20,534 nucleotides of DNA from Stentor coeruleus (lineage: Eukaryota; Ciliophora; Heterotrichea; Heterotrichida; Stentoridae): assembly GCA_001970955.1 (NCBI GenBank), contig MPUH01001234.1:1-20534 (forward strand). Reading direction: 5' to 3'. Of this stretch, positions 15,158-20,534 are shown piece after piece. Made by a program: the position numbers and the translations under genes. The notes beneath the pieces are model-generated. The model did no database searches and had not been told where the DNA came from. It saw nothing but the letters and a program-made list of their open reading frames with translations. Within the stretch, counting starts at the first letter, position 1; each line of letters begins with the position of its first letter.

Positions 15158-16124
15158 TTATTTTATACTCCAAGTTTTTTTTTTAATTTCTAGGTCATGA
15201 GCTTTATGGAAATACTCAGCATTCAACCTTTGTCTTTTATTATCATTTAAAACCTTAATATTTTACTTCAAATGCTCATATTACTTCCTTACACTTTCTA
15301 ATTTCTTTATTTCTTTTATCATATTTTCACCACTGGAAGTAGCAATATACTTCCTTCACTTATCTTTATAATAACTTTTATATAATCATAAGTTGAATAC
15401 ATATAAGATATGCTGGATTTCCCTTTTAGAGCTTTTTGTTATCATAATATCTCCGTTAATTATAACTTTCTCCAAAAATAATCTTCAATTTTTTTACTTC
15501 AGTTTCATTACTTTATGATTTTAGCTTCATCAAAATTTCTTAATGTTCAATAGTTTATTTCAATATTAAAAACCTTCTAGTTTCTTTAACGTCAAAAACT
15601 TTATTTTTCTTTGTATCTATTTATATAGTTTTATAAATTTAAGTTTAAGTACGTTATTTTTCTGTTTAATATAAATGAGTTTTTATGGTATTTAACGGAC
15701 TCATATCTTATAATTCCCCCAAATTCATTGTATTTTTATTTTAGTGTGAAATTTAGCTTTTCTTAAAGTCTATCGATTAATTTTTTTTAGGTTTTTATGC
15801 TATGAAAAAAACCTCATTACTCCCTTTATTTTCCAATTTATGCTTTTAATTTTTTTTTTATCTGAGCTGATTAACTCTTATAGATTTTATTTAGCTTGAT
15901 AAGGCATTCTAGCTTTTCTTTTTGTTTATTGGAGACGGAAATATGTCTTTAGGCATAAATCCATTTGCTATTTAGTATGAATAGACTTTTTAATAAGTCA
16001 AAGTCATTAACTGTAACCTTGCTTTTATTTCTTTGATCTTGGCTAACCTTTTTTTAGCTGTGTCGTCTAATTTTTGCATAAAACCTTAAAAGAGTTTTTG
16101 AATTGCTTGCTTATTAGGGTTCAT
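15158..16124 (-). pseudogene. Decayed coiled-coil protein gene
   Basis: From ATG 16124 the minus strand reads MNPNKQAIQKLF, then a TAA, then MQKLDDTAKKRLAKIKEIKA. A one-base shift near 16020 continues the protein as KVTVNDFDLLKSLFILNSKW and, after a TAA, SNKQKEKLECLIKLNKIYKS. More coding-like stretches follow in that frame (LIDRL.EKLNFTLK), and from about 15370 a third frame reads SSGENMIKEIKKLESVRK and NIKVLNDNKRQRLNAEYFHK before a TAA at 15158-15160. The product would have been a Lys/Glu-rich coiled-coil protein of roughly 310 residues. About 20 stops interrupt the main frame at close to the random rate, and frames shift at least twice, so it is not translatable as it stands. Its start lies only 25 nt from the oppositely oriented Sel1 gene. 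Family unknown; calling it a pseudogene is inference. Confidence 0.5.
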
Positions 16125-16149
16125 AATTTACTATTTGATAATTCTAAGC

Positions 16150-16605
16150 ATGAAACTAATAGCATGCTTTGACGAGTGCGTAAATGAATGGCTAGACTTG
16201 TATTCACAAGAAGCTATGAGTGGAAATTCGGACTCTATGATAATTTATGCTAAGCTGCTTATGAGAGGTTCGAAAAGCTTTGAATGTGATATTAAACAAG
16301 CTCTATATTGGTTAAAAGAAGCTTGCAAGCATAACCCTGAAGCTGCACTTATATTGGGGAAAATTTATTGCAAAGGGAAATATGTGCATAAGGATATTGA
16401 GAAAGCATTTTTTTACTTGAAACTCGCGACATTGTTTAAGTGCAAATGTGGGAAACTTAGAGAGCAATATCACAATAATCTCATTACTAATGTACATCCT
16501 TGTTTTCCTGATGAAGCTGGGAAAGAGATAGTGAAGCTCAGTATTAGCGAAGATACAATGAGAAAATTTGAGGAAGACTTTAAAATTTGGAGAAGTTCAT
16601 TATAA
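16150..16605 (+). CDS. Small Sel1-like repeat protein
   Basis: A 151-aa protein from ATG 16150 to TAA 16605. The frame extends five codons upstream to a TTG, which is not an expected start. Residues about 25-95 contain two Sel1-like (TPR-related) repeats: GNSDSMIIYAKLLMRG...DIKQALYWLKEAC, then NPEAALILGKIYCKG...DIEKAFFYLKLAT, with the typical A-x-x-x-L-G-x-x-Y and A-x-x-x-x-x-x-A spacing. The C-terminus (FEEDFKIWRSSL) is helical. There is no signal peptide or membrane segment. Sel1 repeats are protein-binding scaffolds; two repeats make a very small solenoid, so it probably works as an adaptor. Specific function unknown. Confidence 0.72.
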   Translation: MKLIACFDECVNEWLDLYSQEAMSGNSDSMIIYAKLLMRGSKSFECDIKQALYWLKEACKHNPEAALILGKIYCKGKYVHKDIEKAFFYLKLATLFKCKCGKLREQYHNNLITNVHPCFPDEAGKEIVKLSISEDTMRKFEEDFKIWRSSL

Positions 16606-16827
16606 GTAAAATAAGGATGTATGGTAGTAAATTTAGTTTAGGAAGGGGGAAATTTGGCTTTGATATAGGAAAGTATCAATTTTTGGTCAAAATTTTTGCT
16701 AAAAAATCGTTTTTTATATGTTTTTGTTAAGGAAATTGATGTAGAATAACTTGGATTTTTGGTTTTGGGTTAAAGGCTTTACTGATGATAAGCCATTTAT
16801 TTTTGATTCTGGAATGTTGTAATAATT

Positions 16828-17577
16828 ATGCTAAGCCTTTTTAATCGGTTTATTAGTAGGATGAAGTCTATGCACCCTGTTCTTGGAAACCGGAACCTTA
16901 TGGTAGTTATTTTAGAGTATCTGGATGGAGAGGACTTATTTCAGATGTATCAAGTGTGCTTTTCTTTTAGGAACACTATTCAATCAATTCCTTACATTGA
17001 GATAACTATGCTAAAATATACTATGAATGAAAGCAACAAATGTATTGAGAAATTGAAATCTGTAAGCAGTCCTCCAAAACCAACTTATAGGCCCCCAATG
17101 AAGACTTTTCATACTGCTTTTCCTTTAATGCCTATGAAGCGCAAGTCTGAACCTAAACCTTCACAAAAATTTCAACAAGATGATGCAATGTCGCAAAATG
17201 ACAATGAAAAATGGTCAAATTTTGTTAACTACTTCCACGAGTATGCAAAATTAAAAGGATTCAAAGTTCAAAAACGTGAGAACTTCTCAAATGAAGACGA
17301 CTGGAAGAAATATAAACGTGATTTTTTAGGTGTTTATTATAGTTACGTCGATCATATAAGAGAAATTCGCGTCAAAGAGAGAGCAAATAGGTTCAATTTG
17401 AAAAATAAACTTTTTAATCAGTATGAAAGACTTATCAATAATATGAATTTCAAGTTTAATTGCTATAAGCAGCCTATGCCTGCAATTAAAGATGAGGAAA
17501 ACAAGGCAATCCATCAAAAAGAGACGAAATTTCAGATGATCAATTGCAAATGGGATAATATATATAAATTTTTTTAA
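16828..17577 (+). CDS. Probable F-box protein
   Basis: A 249-aa protein from ATG 16828 to TAA 17577. Residues about 22-60 (VILEYLDGEDLFQMYQVC, then FRNTIQSIPYIE) match the F-box pattern of a hydrophobic L-x-x-L-D-x-x-D-L helix followed by a Cys/Val-rich second helix and an Arg. Such domains link substrates to SCF ubiquitin ligases through Skp1. The middle (75-130) is Pro/Lys-rich and probably disordered. Residues 130-215 are charged and helical (FVNYFHEYAKLKGFKVQKRE; YSYVDHIREIRVKERANRF). No known substrate-binding repeat (LRR, WD40, Kelch) is present. The F-box call rests on pattern alone and the rest is unrecognised. Confidence 0.65.
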   Translation: MLSLFNRFISRMKSMHPVLGNRNLMVVILEYLDGEDLFQMYQVCFSFRNTIQSIPYIEITMLKYTMNESNKCIEKLKSVSSPPKPTYRPPMKTFHTAFPLMPMKRKSEPKPSQKFQQDDAMSQNDNEKWSNFVNYFHEYAKLKGFKVQKRENFSNEDDWKKYKRDFLGVYYSYVDHIREIRVKERANRFNLKNKLFNQYERLINNMNFKFNCYKQPMPAIKDEENKAIHQKETKFQMINCKWDNIYKFF

Positions 17578-18012
17578 TTTTTTATAATGGTAATAGTTTA
17601 GGGTTGTTCAATAAATGAAAATAATAAATGCTTTAGGATTTATAAGCATTGTCATATCAAATTATGCATAATGGTATCGATGAATTACTATTTTACCCAA
17701 AACCTGTTTTATTATAAAATTTTAGCAAATTAAGGGTTTATAATATTATGATGAATTACCTGGGTATATTTTTTATTTGATTAAAATGGGAAAAGTCATC
17801 GATGTATTTAATAACTAGCTAGAAATTACTATATATTAGTTTGATTATATTATTTTAGTATAGGATTATATTGATATTTTTTCTGTTTCAATACATTTTA
17901 TCAAAACAACAAAAAACTATAGCAACATATCTGCCTAAAACACAAAAATATCAGTTTTGTAAGTATTAATTATCTTAAACCCTATCAGATAAAAGTTAAA
18001 ATGGGTAACTTA
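17578..18012. other. AT-rich spacer between convergent genes
   Basis: A 435-nt gap between the 3' ends of the F-box gene and the channel gene. It is very AT-rich and no ORF, RNA gene or repeat was recognised. It must contain both transcription ends, but no specific signal can be pointed to. Confidence 0.6.
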
Positions 18013-20534
18013 CTAAACTTCTTTTTTTTGGTTATGATGTTTATATTCTTTCCATGCCTTCCAGATGATTCTTCCTCCAAGTATTTTAGCTGCTGAAATA
18101 TCCTCCTTATAAAATGCTTGTTTTCTATCTCCCTTTCCAAAAATAGGGAACCTCATAGGCACAGCTTTCATGATAGTTTTCACAGCCTCACAAGATTTTG
18201 CTTCTTCTAAATCAGTTCCAGCGACTGAAGTTGCTAATTTAAAAAGCACATCAGCAAAGTTCACTTTTCCTTTAAAATTCCTAATCCCAAGAGCTGAAAT
18301 AATCTGTAAAACCTGATAACGCTTTAGTCCTTGTCCTCTAAATCCTAATGGATTTTCTATTTTTAGCAATAAATCAGGTAAGAACTCTATTAGAATTTCA
18401 ATCTTGCCATATGGGGAAAATAAAGACCACGCCCTTTCATACTTTCTCAAGTCTTTCTGATTAAGCCCAGCAAGTGTCAAATCAATTTCTTCTTCAGTAA
18501 AATTCTCTAGGATAACTGCAATGAACATGTTTAAAAAGAAATTAACTCCGAATATTGTATACGAGACAAAGAAGAATATAGCAAAGCCTGGGTTGCCGCA
18601 TGATTCAGAACTACCATTGCAATCTGGTATACCCATACAGTCACGCATTATTAGATCGAAATCTTCTCCTGTTATGCATTGGAAGACAGTTGCAAATGAA
18701 TTATAGAAAGTTTTGAAATTAACTTGGTCATTTAGAGTTTCTGCGGTTGAGTAATCAAGTTTTCCAAATAAATACATTCCAGCTACGCCATATACAAACC
18801 ATAAAAGAGCTAAAAGTGTTCCGATATTTAAAAGGGCTGGTGCAGCTAGTACAGCTGTGTTTAATACTTTTTGGAAGCCTTTATAGATTTTGACTAAACG
18901 GAAAAGTCGAGCAATACGAAATGACCGAAAAATTGTTGCATTTGACATAGCACTTATCGGTAGAGCTGCTATAATAGATAGAACTGTGACAATAAAATCA
19001 AAACGATTCCAGCTATCAGCAAAGTAAAAGCCAACTCCAAGACCTAATAACTTAAGTCCCATTTCAAGGGCAAAAATAATCACAAAAACTAGGTTCACGA
19101 GCTCCAAAAATGATTCTAGCTCAGGAATCGGAGGAAAGCTTATGAGTCCCATGAAAATAACATTAAGAACTATACAACTTTGAATAAGAATATCGAATTT
19201 GTAATTCATTATAAAATCATAAACATGACCTCTTAATTTCCCTGGAGGCTTCAAAAACTTCACTTTCGGATAGCACCTTATCATAAGTTTCTGAGCCATA
19301 ACCCAGTTTTTCTGCTCATTAGTTAAAAACAGCGACCCATCTAGTTCCTTCTGTATAGCATTAAAATTCGTGACAATAGCTCCTAAATATAAATTCATAA
19401 TAAAAAAGTTGACAAGGAAAATAAAAGCCACATAATAAACCGAAGCCAATTGATTATAATCTCTTTTCATAGTAACCCCAGGTCCAACTCCATCAACAAT
19501 AGCATACATATAATCTGACCACCCAGCTCCAGCAGACACACAAAATAAAGTTAAAATTGCATTAGCAATGTGATCAAAATTATAAGGCAAAGTCCTCCAA
19601 TCCCTAACAAAAAGCTCTCCATTAGGATTAATATAAGTTCCAATACATTCTGCTTCAGTTACAACATTAGGATCAGTACAATAATACATAACTCCTTTAA
19701 AAAATATAATTCCAATTATACCAAATATAGTATAAAAGAGGAAAGTTATCATAAGGACATTCACAAGAGCAGGTACAGTCCTCATAACTGATGTTATAAC
19801 TTTTTTCATTTTTTCGTTTTGAGAAACCATCCGCAATGGTCTAAGTGCTCTGAGTGCTCGTAAAACTCTTAAAAAGCTTAGATTAACAACTCCACCTAGT
19901 GCAGCACTTATGATAATATCGAAATAAGAAACAAATATAATGAATATGTCTAGGATGTTCCATGAGTTTTTTATATAACAGTTTTCACCTTTGACAAATC
20001 CAAAAACAATAACTTTGATAACAAATTCTAAGGTGAATAATCCTAAAACAACATTTCCAGCAAGGTCAATAAATCGAGCTGTATATGGAAGAGTGGTAGG
20101 CTCGTCTAAGGCAAGGAGAATACATGAAAAACCTATAAGAGTATATATGAGTGAATCAAAGTATGGATGGGTCAGCATATCTCTAAGAAACCTCCTTAGC
20201 TTGTTTTTCCTTGAAAATATACACAAAGACTTTCCATTCAATGCAATTGGCTCTACTTCTTCTTCCTCTGCTCCATTATCATCGTCAGTCCTATGTTGAG
20301 AATCTTCTCGTTCTTTTCTTTTTCTTCTTCTTTCAGCCCTAGCTGCAGCTTCAAGAGCTTCTGCAGTATTATCTTCAAGATCATCATCATCGCTTGTAGG
20401 GTCATCGCTTTCAAACTGTTCAATCAAAATAGCTAAAAATAAATTCAATAATATGCAAGACCCTATGACTAAAAAGCTAACAAAATAAAGGGAATATAAA
20501 ATATTCGTTGGGCCTACAGCATTTGCCATAATAC
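18013..20534 (-). CDS. Voltage-gated Ca/Na-type channel alpha subunit, C-terminal half (partial)
   Basis: The gene runs off the right edge: the frame stays open through 20534 and the first Met (20529) is internal, just before an S6 helix. In the visible 838 residues: S6 of domain II (1-38), an acidic linker, domain III (115-392) with S4 LRVLRALRALRPLR (Arg 221-233), domain IV (440-678) with S4 FRSFRIARLFRLVK, then the EF-hand-like region and pre-IQ region of Cav/Nav channels (680-770) and an IQ-like helix AAKILGGRIIWKAWKEY near the end. The domain III pore reads VSAGAGW, with Ala335 at the selectivity-filter position usually held by Glu in Cav and Lys in Nav; domain IV has TGEDF with the normal Glu622. 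The III-IV linker has LFLT-x-EQK. In ciliates such channels are ciliary or cortical membrane Ca2+ channels. Stop is TAG. Family certain; ion selectivity not. Confidence 0.93.
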   Translation of the reverse strand, partial: IMANAVGPTNILYSLYFVSFLVIGSCILLNLFLAILIEQFESDDPTSDDDDLEDNTAEALEAAARAERRRKRKEREDSQHRTDDDNGAEEEEVEPIALNGKSLCIFSRKNKLRRFLRDMLTHPYFDSLIYTLIGFSCILLALDEPTTLPYTARFIDLAGNVVLGLFTLEFVIKVIVFGFVKGENCYIKNSWNILDIFIIFVSYFDIIISAALGGVVNLSFLRVLRALRALRPLRMVSQNEKMKKVITSVMRTVPALVNVLMITFLFYTIFGIIGIIFFKGVMYYCTDPNVVTEAECIGTYINPNGELFVRDWRTLPYNFDHIANAILTLFCVSAGAGWSDYMYAIVDGVGPGVTMKRDYNQLASVYYVAFIFLVNFFIMNLYLGAIVTNFNAIQKELDGSLFLTNEQKNWVMAQKLMIRCYPKVKFLKPPGKLRGHVYDFIMNYKFDILIQSCIVLNVIFMGLISFPPIPELESFLELVNLVFVIIFALEMGLKLLGLGVGFYFADSWNRFDFIVTVLSIIAALPISAMSNATIFRSFRIARLFRLVKIYKGFQKVLNTAVLAAPALLNIGTLLALLWFVYGVAGMYLFGKLDYSTAETLNDQVNFKTFYNSFATVFQCITGEDFDLIMRDCMGIPDCNGSSESCGNPGFAIFFFVSYTIFGVNFFLNMFIAVILENFTEEEIDLTLAGLNQKDLRKYERAWSLFSPYGKIEILIEFLPDLLLKIENPLGFRGQGLKRYQVLQIISALGIRNFKGKVNFADVLFKLATSVAGTDLEEAKSCEAVKTIMKAVPMRFPIFGKGDRKQAFYKEDISAAKILGGRIIWKAWKEYKHHNQKKEV

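Noticed and set aside
15158-16124. A functional gene using TAA as Gln on the minus strand
   Set aside because: Read in the first frame, many stops are TAA where Gln would fit, but the more convincing protein sequence shifts between three frames, and the main frame has TGA as well at close to the random stop rate. Decay explains this better than recoding.
1-20534. tRNA, rRNA, CRISPR array, transposase or viral genes
   Set aside because: No tRNA T-arm signature in a plausible context, no array-like spaced repeats and no transposase or viral protein motifs were seen on either strand.

Overview
The window looks like macronuclear DNA of a heterotrich ciliate, most probably Stentor or a close relative. 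It is AT-rich, intergenic spaces are short, and several coding frames are broken only by 15-nt GT..AG introns. Five such introns are clear: one in a DHHC gene, two in an ankyrin-DHHC gene and two in an LRRC49-like gene. Exactly 15-nt introns together with the standard genetic code (TAA, TAG and TGA all appear to terminate genes here, and about 40 Trp codons are all TGG) are known traits of Stentor. The species call is inference; the introns and code use are seen directly.

Layout: 581-1432 (-) DHHC palmitoyltransferase of the ZDHHC1/11 type; 1681-4044 (-) cytosolic carboxypeptidase (tubulin deglutamylase family); 4045-4550 divergent promoter region; 4551-5255 (+) C2-like/coiled-coil protein; 5290-6786 (+) ankyrin-repeat DHHC palmitoyltransferase with two introns; 7026-9031 (-) LRRC49-like protein (tubulin polyglutamylase complex subunit), whose 3' end is damaged in this assembly by a duplicated 55-nt contig overlap around an N; 9240-9800 (+) a decayed coding sequence; 10477-12144 (+) a leucine-rich repeat protein; 12422-15070 (+) a cGMP-dependent protein kinase of alveolate architecture with an N-terminal acylation signal; 15158-16124 (-) a second decayed coding sequence encoding coiled coils; 16150-16605 (+) a Sel1-repeat protein; 16828-17577 (+) a probable F-box protein; 18013 to the right edge (-) the C-terminal half of a four-domain voltage-gated Ca/Na-type channel.

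These are independent eukaryotic genes, not an operon. Several share a cilium/cortex theme: a tubulin deglutamylase and a polyglutamylase-complex subunit lie about 3 kb apart, two different protein S-acyltransferases lie within 6 kb, and a putatively acylated PKG and a voltage-gated channel follow. Whether this grouping means anything is not shown by the sequence.

The points most worth a second look are the repairable LRRC49-like 3' end (duplication plus an unexplained in-frame TGA), the two decayed genes hidden in the largest gaps (one with six stops, all TAA or TAG, in its first exon), the channel's unusual domain III selectivity filter, the PKG N-terminus, and blocks of alternating G/C strand skew that do not follow gene boundaries.
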